A DNA stretch of 64,000 bases from contig JBAMJV010010655.1 in assembly GCA_037951105.1 (NCBI GenBank), positions 29,197 through 93,196 on the forward strand, in the 5' to 3' direction. Each line of letters opens with the position of its first letter. The first letter of the stretch is position 1. The notes below the pieces were generated by a model. That model was not told the DNA's origin, did no database searches, and was given only the letters and a program-made list of their open reading frames with translations. Positions 1 to 12,585 of this stretch are shown one piece after another. A program made the translations under genes and the position numbers. The stretch comes from Echinarachnius parma. Taxonomy: Eukaryota; Echinodermata; Echinoidea; Clypeasteroida; Echinarachniidae.

Positions 1-1440
1 AGTGATCACCACAGCCTTGTATCCAACCTCTGCTGCATGCAGAGCATGCAGAAGCATTCGGGTGTCTGCTTCCTCCTGCGTGGACTTCAGCTCTGCCATT
101 TCCTCCCAGTGGTCCTTGGTGAGCTTGTAGCAGACCTCCTCGCAGGTTACATAGAGCAACTATTCCTTCAGTTTCTCCCTGCTTTTTGGTTCTTTCCACT
201 CCTCTACCAGGAACTTGATTAGACTTGCCTTGTTGGAAGAGCTGCAGAGCAGTTTCCTCCACTGCTGAATGCTGTGGCCCGGTGCGATGCTCCTGAACTG
301 GATTGCTGTGCTTGCACCTCTGTTGCATCTCTCTGCGTCTTTGATGGACGTCTCTCGGTAAACATCGAAGACAACATCAATGTGTTTACTCTGGGCTCTA
401 TCATGAGAAGCCGTTGACAGTATCGCTTCAGCCAGCTGTGAAAACGTCTTGTCATTCCCTTTCATCTTCTGTACCAGGCTCATGCCATCAATGACAGTTG
501 CTGATGGCTATGCAATAACTTCAGCGGAAGAAACACTCTTTTCCAAGGGCAAGGGTTGCTTTGTTCGTCTTCCGCAGAGATCCATTGCCATTAGCAATTG
601 ACCATAGCAAGGGCCCCAGGGGGTGCGCCAAGACATCTCTCATGTGCAGATCTCGACTCTGAGCAACGAGGATCATGTGCCCAAACGGGTTCCTGTCAGC
701 CTTGAGACAAATTTATTTGGCCTGCGCTTTGCTGGTTAGTTTCTTCCGGATGTGGGTGAATGTTTCCTTTTTGTCATCTTGTCATGGAACTGTGCAGTTG
801 GTAGATTTGTCTCCAGGCGTTTCTTCGTGAAATCCTGGTATGCAGCCTCTCCTACCGTGCGAGCCGCGGGGAGGTCATTGGCAACATCAGGAGGAGCAAC
901 AGTAGCGGTCGACAAGCTGACAAACTGTGCTTGATCAGGACTCAGTGGATCCAGCCAGCTATTCTCCATGAGATCCACCAATGATTGGATGTAAGCCTCA
1001 TCCCTCCGGATCCTAGGTAACTGCAGATCTGAATGGTTCAGCTGGGAGTGACTTCGACCTACCATATCCCTCAGGTGCCCAAGGTACATACTGCGGTACT
1101 CTGACGTCAGATAGTATCGGGTGACAGCTCCTGGATTCAGGCTGAATCCTTTCATTCCTCCAGGTGTCTGTGTGTCTTTGTTGACAGTCTCCTCGATCGT
1201 ATGATCCAGGAGAATCCGTCCGAATAGGTTCGTGGTGCCGATCTGAACCGAGAAGCCACCTTCCATGAAGTGCGCATGTACTTCGGGGTGGTCGAGGCTG
1301 CAGTCAGGACATCTGTGTGTAGTAGTAGGGTGGGAATCGGGCGTAATTCAGCTTGTCATAGGCAAAGCACCATGGAATCATCTCTCGGATGGATGCTAGG
1401 TGTAACATCCAGTCCCCTATAACGGTCCTTTTCCAGTGAG
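1..1440 (-). pseudogene. Broken multi-copy FEN1/PIN-like ORF family member, copy 1 (3' end outside window)
   Basis: Minus-strand coding remnants read from about 1440 down to 1. The longest open piece is 1266-736 and contains TIEETVNKD and TPGGMKGFSLNPGAV. The next piece, 483-160, contains DVVFDVYRETSIKDAE and QQWRKLLCSSSNKASLIKF. These strings are typical of an uncharacterised multi-copy protein family I recognise from cnidarian, echinoderm and fish genomes; I have no formal name for it. A frame change just upstream of 1266 separates a further piece containing MIPWCFAYDKLNYARFL. A stop follows 160. The frame is not translatable as one protein, so this is a pseudogene or an element-borne relic. 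Confidence 0.72.
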
Positions 1441-1658
1441 AAGAAGAAGACAAGACTTATGACTCTCAAGAAGAAAAGAGGAAAACAGCCGCAATGCGGG
1501 CAAGAGCAATGAAGTTATGCGCATGTCTATGATCTTTGCTACTGGTAGACAGCTTGACATTATGACTTCATGGAAAAGCGTGGGTTCAGTGATATATTTC
1601 ACCTACTCTGTTCAAGGAACCCGGCAATATGTGAAGTGGTAGGAAGACTGCTTTCCTC

Positions 1659-2012
1659 TTAGTGCCAAACCAAATTTGTCTGATGTTCGCCTTTGGATAA
1701 CAGAAAGAACAGCAGTGGTCCTTTCACAAATGTGAAACATTTTAAGCAATTCCAAAGTATGGAACCGCTTTCTTCATGTATAGCAACAGTTTTCTGGCAC
1801 CCATCAACATGATATCGTCTTGCCCAGGCTTGATGTGTAGTTGACACTAGAACTTCCATCACTGAAGGACTATCCAAAATATACGATGGAATGTTTGGCT
1901 TGGGAATGTGCGCATTCTTATGAATGATGGCGTAAGAAGCTCGTTTGAAACAAAGGAGAAAAGCGTCCTCACTAGGAGGCAGTAGCTTCAAGAGAGCTGA
2001 CTCGTTGTTCAC
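1659..2012 (-). pseudogene. Decayed fragment resembling the C-terminal block of the same ORF family, copy 1
   Basis: A 117-codon minus-strand open stretch begins with KLLPPSEDAFLLCFKRASYA and continues to IPSY. The LPPSEDAF...KRA pattern resembles the segment that normally precedes the C-terminal block of the family described at 6591-8640. Here it lies upstream of the main remnant and in the wrong order, so it probably comes from a second inserted copy. The rest of the frame is unrecognised. No start, stop or splice signals support a functional gene. Confidence 0.4.
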
Positions 2013-4503
2013 AAATTGTTAAGCTCTCAAATTTCCCAGATCGGAATCCTTAAACTGGTCTGCTTTGGTGATGTACACATCCATTCTTGTGTTTAAGTGA
2101 TAATGTTATCTGTTATAGCATTGGCAGGTGTTTTATTACCAGCAGTGTCGATATGTGCCGATTCTGGGCTGTCCTCACCCACAGCTCTGAGAGATCAGTG
2201 AGACGTGCTTGTCACATCAGTGTCATTGGCATGAATAACTACTCTGTCGACTATGTGAACTACTCTCTTGTATAATGTATAAAGTAACAGACTCTTCATG
2301 CCTGTTGTGTAGATCCAAGCCGACAGGAACCTCCATTCTTTCTATCCACCACCAATGTGCAGATGGCTTTGACCAAGCTAAGGTTCAAGCTGTCCATAAT
2401 CTCACCACCTTTCACAGGGTAAGCTCTAAAGGTTTGTTTTGGTAGCTTGATATACTGAAAACCTCATGTAGATCAGGAGCTGCACATTTCCCACTGACTT
2501 CATAGACTTTGGCTCATTTTGTATAGGGCACACCTCTGTTCCTGTTCAGCAGACTCCAGGCTGGCCTAATTGTACATGTATATGTTCATCAAAGGTGTAT
2601 GATATCAGTACAGAAATTCTTTCAGCAATAGATTTGCGTGCCATTTAATGACTGCTTCAAATTATTCACCTTTATGAGATGGCCAGTGACATATGGCACA
2701 CATTGCATTAACAACCACTGTCCTTTTACAGTTCGGTTGTCATTGACTTTGACTACAACCACTTTAATAATAATAATGAAACATTTCTATAAAGCGCATA
2801 ACACAGAAGCAAACTTGCATGTCTCTTTATCCCTGATGACACGATTCTGATCAGGTGTATGGTGTGGCATGGATGAATGGAGATGCAGCATAGAGGGAGC
2901 ATACTTTTCAACTCTTTTTGTAGAGATGGCTGCCTTTAGTGGGTTTTTTGTAGATGCTTTTCAAGTTTCGCTTCATGTGGACTTCCAGCAGCTAGTCCAA
3001 CTATAGGTTGTGTTTCTAGAACGGTCATATGAGACATTTATGTGGGCCAATCTTTAACATGAACCAACTTTCACGATATATCTCCTTTAGGCCTAAAATT
3101 AAAATTGGCCTCAAACGTGTCATGTAAGCCTACAGACACACCAAACTGGGTGGGTAGACCTCGATTATAATTATGTTTGGAGTCCATTGATGAAAGGCTG
3201 GTCTTTTGAACCCCCCCTTCCCTCCTCCCGGGTATCTCATTCACTGAATAAGCATTTTGTAATTTTGTGGATATATTTTGTATCATTTGATTATAGTAAT
3301 TTAACCACATCTAAACAAATTATAACATTAACAACTCATATTCTTATGTATTTCATTGTTTTTAATGCTTATGTGTTTTATTGTTTATTAATGTATATGC
3401 TTAGTTCCAATATATAATGCTCTTAATAGATATCTAAAATGCGAATTGCATGTTTATAGATCGAAATATAGCATATTCTTAATTTTTAAGAATTTAGTTG
3501 TCTTTTATACATACGCGCTGTATACGAATTTCACGTCCGTATGTGATGTATCACGTTGTAACGACGTGTGACGTATTACCCAAAGATGCAATATGCTTAA
3601 ATTTGGTATCAAGCCATGCGCAGGACTTTTGGAAAGTCCTCCATGAAACGACAATCTGGAATCAGCAGTGCATTGTGGTGTCATTTTGCAAGATGTGTGA
3701 CTGGGTATTCATGACCCCTAAGGCTTAAACACACTATTTAGTGTATTTTAGGTAAAAGGGTAAAAATGCAAAATACATACACTAAGCTGCTCTTCTGGAA
3801 CGGTTATCACATATTGAAATAATCATATAGTCCCTACCAATAACTTAGTAGACCTAAAGTTAGGTTTCCTCAGATGGTACCGATATATGCCTGGGCCCAT
3901 GGACTATATGTATTATGATATAATTATACACCCCTTAGCTCACAAAATTAAAATCAGTGCGGTGGGGACCCCGGGAGAGTATTAATCGATCCAGTTTGGC
4001 GAGATGACAATGAAATGAATAAACGCATGACAACAGTACCGCCATTTTTGGCGTCGATCTGTGTCATTGTACTGTGTATGTACTCTTTGGAACCCGTATA
4101 CCATTATAATGGCAGCAGAATGATAACAGCATAGATCATAAGCTCACATGCAGAGCGACAGGAGAAATATCAAGGAACTGCCACATTAATGCAGTTAATT
4201 TCAGTAAAATTAATTTGTTATAGAGCATCACTTTATTTCCCATCTGATTTATTACGGAAGTAAAAAAAAAAGTTTATAAAGCATTGACACAATCAAATAT
4301 GACAACTACAACAAATTGAACACCATTCTGTGTATATTTCACGACAAGTGAAATAGCTAGAAGTTGTAATTGAAAGCAGAGCATACCATTGAACAAAACA
4401 CAAATATCCCTTTTTTTTCAATATACAAATAAATGATGTAAATTGTCAATAAGATATTTGGGATGATATTTATAGATGAACATTCACAAACCACATATCA
4501 GAT

Positions 4504-5411
4504 TTAAAGGGATAGTACAGTTCTAGTCAAACTTAATGTTATTAACCAAAACGTGCGCTATATCATTACAAACTAATAGTTATAACTCAATACTGCTAAA
4601 AAAACAACTAACAAACGGCTAAGTGAAAAGCCCATTATCATTTAAAAAGCAGCTGTTGAAACACAAAAGGGCGCTTTCTTAAAGCGCAATGGTATCAAAC
4701 AATTTTTGTATCAAATGTTTGAATGTGAATTTTTTGTTACTTCGATTAGAAAAAAAACCAGATTAGCAACAACTATAACAATCCCTCTTTGGTATATTAA
4801 AAATAAGTGTAAGCATTCAATTCTGTCCTGAAAAATTGTCGGACCTACATTTATTCCAATTGGACATTTTATATATATTTCAGCTATTTCTCAATCGATT
4901 TTGATCAAATAAAAGATTGTTTTATCTTTAATATCACGTGTTCCTTAAGTATAATATTTTGTGTTTCATTACCTCATAAAATTCGATTTCCTGTAGCGTC
5001 GTCTTAAATGGACTTAGTAACATTGTCCAAATCCTCAAAATAATTTTTTTATTCTAGCGGTTCCCTTATACCTTGTTGTATTTGTATTAACAATAAAATC
5101 ACGGGACAGGTTTCGGTTTTTCAAATTTCCCTTTCGTTACAAAGATATGTATGATTGAAGTATTCAGATAAGAAAAACTCCGGGCGAGTTTTTCTTCCGT
5201 GTACAAAGTGAGTGCAGTGAGTTACTGAATATCACTTTGCATTTTCGCTCATTACTTTGCCATATAATGTCCATTTGACTTGAAATTTTCACACAATACC
5301 CTGTGGACATATGAGATAACAACAATATACATTGCATCAACCATTCATCACTTTTTGCACATGTCAACGAAGTTACTAGATCCCTTTAACCAACATTAAC
5401 TATCCCTTTAA
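4504..5411. mobile_element. TTAA-flanked MITE, family A, with nested MITE (copy 1)
   Basis: Starts TTAAAGGGATAGTACAGTT and ends AACTATCCCTTTAA, so the ends are inverted and coincide with TTAA. Without the nested 382-bp insertion (5008-5389) it is about 526 bp, like its relatives at 22,584-23,110, 23,484-24,047, 28,374-28,938 and 49,116-49,648. A shared interior motif (cagctatttctcaatcgatt and relatives) ties the family together. TTAA targets are typical of piggyBac-like transposons, but no transposase is present. Non-autonomous status is inferred. Confidence 0.85.
5008..5389. mobile_element. Nested TTAA MITE, family B (copy 1)
   Basis: Inserted inside the family A element. Left side reads TTAA then ATGGACTTAGTAAC. 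The right side reversed reads TTAAAGGGATCTAGTAAC, giving imperfect inverted ends. TTAA is present at both edges (5004-5007 and 5386-5389). The related sequence at 23,085-23,088 lacks the insert and has a single TTAA, which proves the insertion and its target-site duplication. The interior holds a short palindrome around ggcgagtttttc. Confidence 0.88.
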
Positions 5412-6360
5412 CTTGTAATCTTAACAGGTGAAATGGGTTAACTCTATAGAACTAATGTTCAAAGAATGATACTAAACAATTTGTAGGTGTACGGCAAGAA
5501 GACATTTGAATAACATTCATATCTATTGTGTTCAAATATGACTGTTTATTTTATTAGTTCCGTTTTTATATGGTATCTCTTTTACTTTGTATAGAAGATG
5601 GCATTATTTGTTCTGATCTTTTTACAGTTATTTGCAGATTTGCTTTTCAACAAAAAACAAAAACAAATGAAGCGATCTGCAAATCAATGTAAGGTTATAC
5701 GAAGGTTGCTTATTGATTACCCGCCGCACAAGTGTCAGTATTATTCAAAGCAATTTACAGTGGCGAATATACTTATTCGGGGTTTTAAAAAATACCTGTG
5801 TTAAACAAATAACAATGCAAGGACTCACGTGAATATTTCGTCTTTAAAAACGGTCCATTATTTTGGAAGCATCAGATTATTAGTTTGATAATTTGTATGG
5901 TTTCTTAAATTCTAAATTGTAATATTCTTTGTTAAATTTTACACTCTCAATTTTAAATTTAATTTGGAAATTTGAATGTCATTGTAATATCAGGGTAAAT
6001 TACAAATTATAATCATATATATCGTGAGCATGTATAGTAGTTGTTTAAAAAGATAATAAAGCGTAGCACCAAACTAATAATATTTGCTTGGTTTTGTGCC
6101 TCGTTTAGTTAAATGTATTTTTCTCAATGAGATTATATCAAATGCCATCATATTGAAAATACAGTTTAGCTCAAATAGTCCCAGTTATAACTATGATTTA
6201 ATTTTTTCTATACACTTCCTTCAAAGATATTCATAATGCATCGCCTCCATCAATATAATCATCTTGTATGCCGTGCGCCAATTTTAGATTTATAAAATTT
6301 AAGTTACAAGCAACCTAAAAATATGAATGTTTCACAAGGAAACAACAAAACTTCCATTAT

Positions 6361-6590
6361 CCCAGTTCGAAATTCCCATAGATCCAAAACCCATAGGAAT
6401 TGTGTCCCATAGAAACCCATAGGCCTATTGGTTTATATGGTTTTCAATAGGGAAAGTGGAACATGGCTTTCTATGGGTTTTTATGGGACCCATTTTATTT
6501 CCCATTGGATTCCCATAGAAATTTCTCATAGGATTCCAATAGGATTCGCATAGGAATTCCCCATATAAATTTTGCATAAGAATTTGCAGG
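6361..6590. repeat. CCCATAG/CTATGGG-rich degenerate tandem repeat
   Basis: Dense repetition of cccatag, ccataggaat, ctatgggttt and variants. The motif is self-complementary in pairs (CCCATAG against CTATGGG), so it can fold. It closes the tandem unit and truncates the C-terminal end of the pseudogene in the next unit. Related blocks lie at 13,447-13,682 and 14,117-14,201. Confidence 0.8.
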
Positions 6591-8640
6591 AAAGCAGTTG
6601 CAACACTGCATCCGGTGCTGGAGAACCCTGCATCCACTCGATGGCCAGCTTCCCGTCATCATCAGTGGTCCATCCACAACCCTTGGGACTTGGAACATAG
6701 GGTTGGCATTGCAGACAGCGCCTCCAAATAGCAGCCTGGTAGGACGTGCATGAAGAGGCAGTCTTCACATGGTGGAAGCTGACTGGACTCTATCTCTCCC
6801 CGTCTGGCACAGAAGAGTTATTGTCGGAGTTCATTGACTTTCGTGGTGTTGGTAGAAGGCACGTACATGTGGCAGCTGACCTCTTGCAGCTTCTGAAAGA
6901 GCCCGGTGGATACTTCCCATTAATGACCGAGCTGACTGAAGGCCCCTTGGTAGGTCTTATCCGACTTCATTTGCTTCAAGGCGCCCATCTTTCCCCGGCC
7001 TGCAAAAGTACTGACTGTATCACAACCGGAGAACACGTGCAGTCCAACCAGGGCATCACAGACACTGCCTCCCATCGATCTAGCAAGCTTGCCAATGCTA
7101 GGAACCGTGTGCTGGTTTGCGTACCACACTTCTGATACACGGGGTATGGGATGTCCTTATTGAAGGCAAGACACAGCACGAGGACATCTGTATCTTCGGC
7201 AGTGATCACCACAGCCTTGTATCCAACCTCTGCTGCATGCAGAGCATGCAGAAGCATTCGGGTGTCTGCTTCCTCCTGCGTGGACTTCAGCTCTGCCATT
7301 TCCTCCCAGTGGTCCTTGGTGAGCTTGTAGCAGACCTCCTCGCAGGTTACATAGAGCAACTATTCCTTCAGTTTCTCCCTGATTTTTGGTTCTTTCCACT
7401 CCTCTACCAGGAACTTGATTAGACTTGCCTTGTTGGAAGAGCTGCAGAGCAGTTTCCTCCACTGCTGAATGCTGTGGCCCGGTGCGATGCTCCTGAACTG
7501 GATTGCTGTGCTTGCACCTCTGTTGCATCTATCTGCGTCTTTGATGGACGTCTCTCGGTAAACATCGAAGACAACATCAATGTGTTTACTCTGGGCTCTA
7601 TCATGAGGAGCCGTTGACAGTATCGCTTCAGCCAGCTGTGAAAACGTCTTGTCATTCCCTTTCATCTTCTGTACCAGGCTCATGCCATCAATGACAGTAG
7701 CTGTTGGCTCTGCAATAACTTCAGCGGAAGAAACACTCTTTTCCAAGGGCAAGGGTTGCTTTGTTCGTCTTCCGCAGAGATCCATTGCCATTAGCAATTG
7801 ACCATGGCAAGGGCCCCAGGGGGTGCGCCAAGACATCTCTCATGTGCAGATCTCGACTCTGAGCAACGAGGATCATGTGCCCAAACGGGTTCCTGTCAGC
7901 CTTGAGAACAATTTATTTGGCCTGCGCTTTGCTGGTTAGTTTCTTCCGGATGTGGGTGAATGTTTCCTTTTTGTCATCTTGTCATGGAACTGTGCAGTTG
8001 GTAGATTTGTCTCCAGGCGTTTCTTCGTGAAATCCTGGTATGCAGCCTCTCCTACCGTGCGAGCCGCGAGGAGGTCATTGGCAACATCAGGAGGAGCAAC
8101 AGTAGCGGTCGACAAGCTGACAAACTGTGCTTGATCAGGACTCAGTGGATCCAGCCAGCTATTCTCCATGAGATCCACCAATGATTGGATGTAAGCCTCA
8201 TCCCTCCGGATCCTAGGTAACTGCAGATCTGAATGGTTCAGCTGGGAGTGCCTTCGACCTACCATATCCCTCAGGTGCCCAAGGTACATACTGCGGTACT
8301 CTGACGTCAGATAGTATCGGGTGACAGCTCCTGGATTCAGGCTGAATCCTTTCATTCCTCCAGGTGTATGTGTGTCTTTGTTGACAGTCTCCTCGATCGT
8401 ATGATCCAGGAGAATCCGTCCGAATAGGTTCGTGGTGCCGATCTGAACCGAGAAGCCACCTTCCATGAAGTGCGCATGTACTTCGGGGTGGTCGAGGCTG
8501 CAGTCAGGACATCTGTGTGTAGTAGTAGGGTAGGAATCGGGCGTAATTCAGCTTGTCATAGGCAAAGCACCATGGAATCATCTCTCGGATGGATGCTAGG
8601 TGTAACATCCAGTCCCCTATAACGGTCCTTTTCCAGTGAG
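6591..8640 (-). pseudogene. Broken multi-copy FEN1/PIN-like ORF family member, copy 2
   Basis: This is the more complete copy. Reading down the minus strand there is IPWCFAYDKLNYARFLPYYY (about 8600-8520), a frameshift, the 8466-7936 block, a frameshift, the 7836-7360 block ending at a stop, and then 7359-6976 in the same frame. That last block carries EEADTRMLLHA and TAEDTDVLVL. After another frameshift, 7129-6920 carries SGCDTVSTFAGRGK. A C-terminal block with YVPSPKGCGW and APDAVLQLLSC (about 6750-6600) runs into the CCCATAG repeat, where I expected a Cys-rich tail. The order E-A-D, D-x-D, GCD...GxGK resembles the acidic residues and helix-hairpin region of FEN1/PIN nucleases; that is my inference. 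Several frame breaks make this a pseudogene. Confidence 0.75.
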
Positions 8641-8858
8641 AAGAAGAAGACAAGACTTATGACTCTCAAGAAGAAAAGAGGAAAACAGCCGCAATGCGGG
8701 CAAGAGCAATGAAGTTATGCGCATGTCTATGATCTTTGCTACTGGTATACAGCTTGACATTATGACTTCATGGAAAAGCATGGGTTCAGTGATATATTTC
8801 ACCTACTCTGTTCAAGGAACCCGGCAATATGTGAAGTGGTAGGAAGACTGCTTTCCTC

Positions 8859-9212
8859 TTAGTGCCAAACCAAATTTGTCTGATGTTCGCCTTTGGATAA
8901 CAGAAAGAACAGCAGTGGTCCTTTCACAAATGTGAAACATTTTAAGCAATTCCAAAGTATGGAACCGCTTTCTTCATGTATAGCAACAGTTTTCTGGCAC
9001 CCATCAACATGATATCGTCTTGCCCAGGCTTGATGTGTAGTTGACACTAGAACTTCCATCACTGAAGGACTATCCAAAATATACGATGGAATGTTTGCCT
9101 TGGGAATGTGCGCATTCTTATGAATGATGGCGTAAGAAGCTCGTTTGAAACAAAGGAGAAAAACGTCCTCACTAGGAGGCAGTAGCTTCAAGAGAGCTGA
9201 CTCGTTGTTCAC
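8859..9212 (-). pseudogene. Decayed fragment resembling the C-terminal block of the same ORF family, copy 2
   Basis: Tandem-duplicate counterpart of the fragment at 1659-2012, with only a few residue changes (for example A to V inside SEDAFLL). It shares the same open length and the same position 3' of the main remnant in plus coordinates. The near-identity reflects the recent unit duplication rather than selection: the flanking non-coding DNA is equally similar. Confidence 0.4.
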
Positions 9213-11675
9213 AAATTGTTAAGCTCTCAAATTTCCCAGATCGGAATCCTTAAACTGGTCTGCTTTGGTGATGTACACATCCATTCTTGTGTTTAAGTGA
9301 TAATGTTATCTGTTATAGCATTGGCAGGTGTTTTTTTACCAGCAGTGTCGATATGTGCCGATTCTGGGCTGTCCTCACCCACAGCTCTGAGAGATCAGTG
9401 AGACGTGCTTGTCACATCAGTGTCATTGGCATGAATAACTACTCTGTCGACTATGTGAACTACTCTCTTGTATAATGTATAAAGTAACAGACTCTTCATG
9501 CCTGTTGTGTAGATCCAAGCCGACAGGAACCTCCATTCCTTCTATCCACCACCAATGTGCAGATGGCTTTGACCAAGCTAAGGTTCAAGCTGTCCATAAT
9601 CTCACCACCTTTCACAGGGTAAGCTCTAAAGGTTTGTTTTGGTAGCTTGATATACTGAAAACCTCATGTAGATCAGGAGCTGCACATTTCCCATTGACTT
9701 CATAGACTTTGGCTCATTTTGTATAGGGCACACCTCTGTTCCTGTTCAGCAGACTCCAGGCTGGCCTAATTGTACATGTATATGTTCATCAAAGGTGTAT
9801 GATATCAGTACAGAAATTCTTTCAGCAATAGATTTGCGTGCCATTTAATGACTGCTTCAAATTATTCACCTTTATGAGATGGCCAGTGACATATGGCACA
9901 CATTGCATTAACAACCACTGTCCTTTTACAGTTCGGTTGTCATTGACTTTGACTACAACCACTTTAATAATAATAATGAAACATTTCTATAAAGCGCATA
10001 ACACAGAAGCAAACTTGCATGTCTCTTTATCCCTGATGACACGATTCTGATCAGGTGTATGGTGTGGCATGGATGAATGGAGATGCAGCATAGAGGGAGC
10101 ATACTTTTCAACTCTTTTTGTAGAGATGGCTGCCTTTAGTGGGTTTTTTGTAGATGCTTTTCAAGTTTCGCTTTATGTGGACTTCCAGCAGCTAGTCCAA
10201 CTATAGGTTGTGTTTCTAGAACGGTCATATGAGACATTTATGTGGGCCAATCTTTAACATGAACCAACTTTCACGATATATCTCCTTTAGACCTAAAATT
10301 AAAATTGGCCTCAAACGTGTCATGTAAGCCTACAGACACACCAAACTGGGTGGGTAGACCTCGATTATAATTATGTTTGGAGTCCATTGATGAAAGGCTG
10401 GTCTTTTGAACCCCCCTTCCCTCCTCCCGGGTATCTCATTCACTGAATAAGCATTTTGTAATTTTGTGGATATATTTTGTATCATTTGATTATAGTAATT
10501 TAACCACATCTAAACAAATTATAACATTAACAACTCATATTCTTATGTATTTCATTGTTTTTAATGCTAATGTGTTTTATTGTTTATTAATGTATATGCT
10601 TAGTTCCAATATATAATGCTCTTAATAGATATCTAAAATGCGAATTGCATGTTTATAGATCGAAATATAGCATATTCTTAATTTTTAAGAATTTAGTTGT
10701 CTTTTATACATACGCGCTGTATACGAATTTCACGTCCGTATGTGATGTATCACGTTGTAACGACGTGTGACGTATTACCCAAAGATGCAATATGCTCAAA
10801 TTTGGTATCAAGCCATGCGCAGGACTTTAGGAAAGTCCTCCATGAAACGACAATCTGGAATCAGCAGTGCATTGTGGTGTCATTTTGCAAGATGTGTGAC
10901 TGGGTATTCATGACCCCTAAGGCTTAAACACACTATTTAGTGTATTTTAGGTAAAAGGGTAAAAATGCAAAATACATACACTAAGCTGCTCTTCTGGAAC
11001 GGTTATCACATATTGAAATAATCATATAGTCCCTACCAATAACTTAGTAGCCCTAAAGTTAGGTTTCCTCAGATGGTACCGATATATGCCTGGGCCCATG
11101 GACTATATGTATTATGATATAATTATACACCCCTTAGCTCACAAAATTAAAATCAGTGCGGTGGGGACCCCGGGAGAGTATTAATCGATCCAGTTTGGCG
11201 AGATGACAATGAAATGAATAAACGCATGACAACAGTACTGCCATTTTTGGCGTCGATCTGTGCCATTGTACTGTGTATGTACTCTTTGGCACCCGTATAC
11301 CATTATAATGGCAGCAGAATGATAACAGCATAGATCATAAGCTCACATGCAGAGCGACAGGAGAAATATCAAGGAACTGCCACATTAATGCAGTTAATTT
11401 CAGTAAAATTAATTTGTTATAGAGCATCACTTTATTTCCCATCTGATTTATTACGGAAGTAAAAAAAAAAGTTTATAAAGCATTGAAACAATCAAATAAG
11501 ACAACTACAACACGACAAGTGAAATAGCTAGAAGTTGTAATTGAAAGCAGAGCATACCATTGAACAAAACACAAATATCCCTTTTTTTTTCAATATACAA
11601 ATAATTGATGTAAATTGTCAATAAGATATTTGGGATGATATTTATAGATGAACATTCACAAACCACATATCAGAT

Positions 11676-12585
11676 TTAAAGGGATAGTACAGTTCTAGTC
11701 AAACTTAATGTTAGTAACCAAAACGTGCGCTATATCATTACAAACTAATAGTTATAACTCAATACTGCTAAAAAAACAACTAACAAACGGCTAAGTGAAA
11801 AGCCCATTATCATTTAAAAAGCAGCTGTTGAAACACAAAAGGGCGCTTTCTTAAAGCGCAATGGTATCAAACAATTTTTGTATCAAATGTTTGAATGTGA
11901 ATTTTTTGTTACTTCGATTAGAAAAAAAAAAACAGATTAGCAACAACTATAACAATCCCTCTTTGGTATATTAAAAATAAGTGTAAGCATTCAATTCTGT
12001 CCTGAAAAATTGTCGGACCCACATTTATTCCAATTGGACATTTTATATATATTTCAGCTATTTCTCAATCGATTTTGATCAAATAAAAGATTGTTTTATC
12101 TTTAATATCATGTGTTCCTTAAGTATAATATTTTGTGTTTCATTACCTCATAAAATTCGATTTCCTGTAGCGTCGTCTTAAATGGACTTAGTAACATTGT
12201 CCAAATCCTCAAAATAAATTTTTTATTCTAGCGGTTCCCTTATACCTTGTTGTATTTGTATTAACAATAAAATCACGGGACAGGTTTCGGTTTTTCAAAT
12301 TTCCCTTTCGTTACAAAGATATGCATGATTGAAGTATTCAGATAAGAAAAACTCCGGACGAGTTTTTCTTCCGTGTACAAAGTGAGTGCAGTGAGTTACT
12401 GAATATCACTTTGCATTTTCGCTCATTACTTTGCCATATAATGTCCATTTGACTTGAAATTTTCACACAATACCCTGTGGACATATGAGATAACAACAAT
12501 ATACATTGCATCAACCATTCATCACTTTTTGCACATGTCAACGAAGTTACTAGATCCCTTTAACCAACATTAACTATCCCTTTAA
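11676..12585. mobile_element. TTAA-flanked MITE family A with nested family B insert (copy 2)
   Basis: Tandem-duplicated counterpart of 4504-5411. The nested insert lies at 12,182-12,563 between TTAA at 12,178-12,181 and 12,560-12,563. It was carried along by the 7.2-kb duplication, so it is not an independent insertion. Confidence 0.85.

Larger units (their letters stand above)
1..6590. repeat. Tandem 7.2-kb unit, copy 1 (left end outside window)
   Basis: Positions 1 onward match 7201 onward almost base for base, with a handful of substitutions per kb and a few small indels. This is a head-to-tail tandem duplication with a period close to 7200. The unit holds a broken minus-strand reading frame (1-1440), a second decayed fragment (1659-2012), a TTAA-flanked MITE (4504-5411) and a terminal block of CCCATAG/CTATGGG-rich repeats (about 6361-6590). 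The coding block of copy 2 starts directly after that block, so the unit boundary is near 6590. The same frame breaks are present in both copies, so the duplication came after the gene had decayed. Confidence 0.9.
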
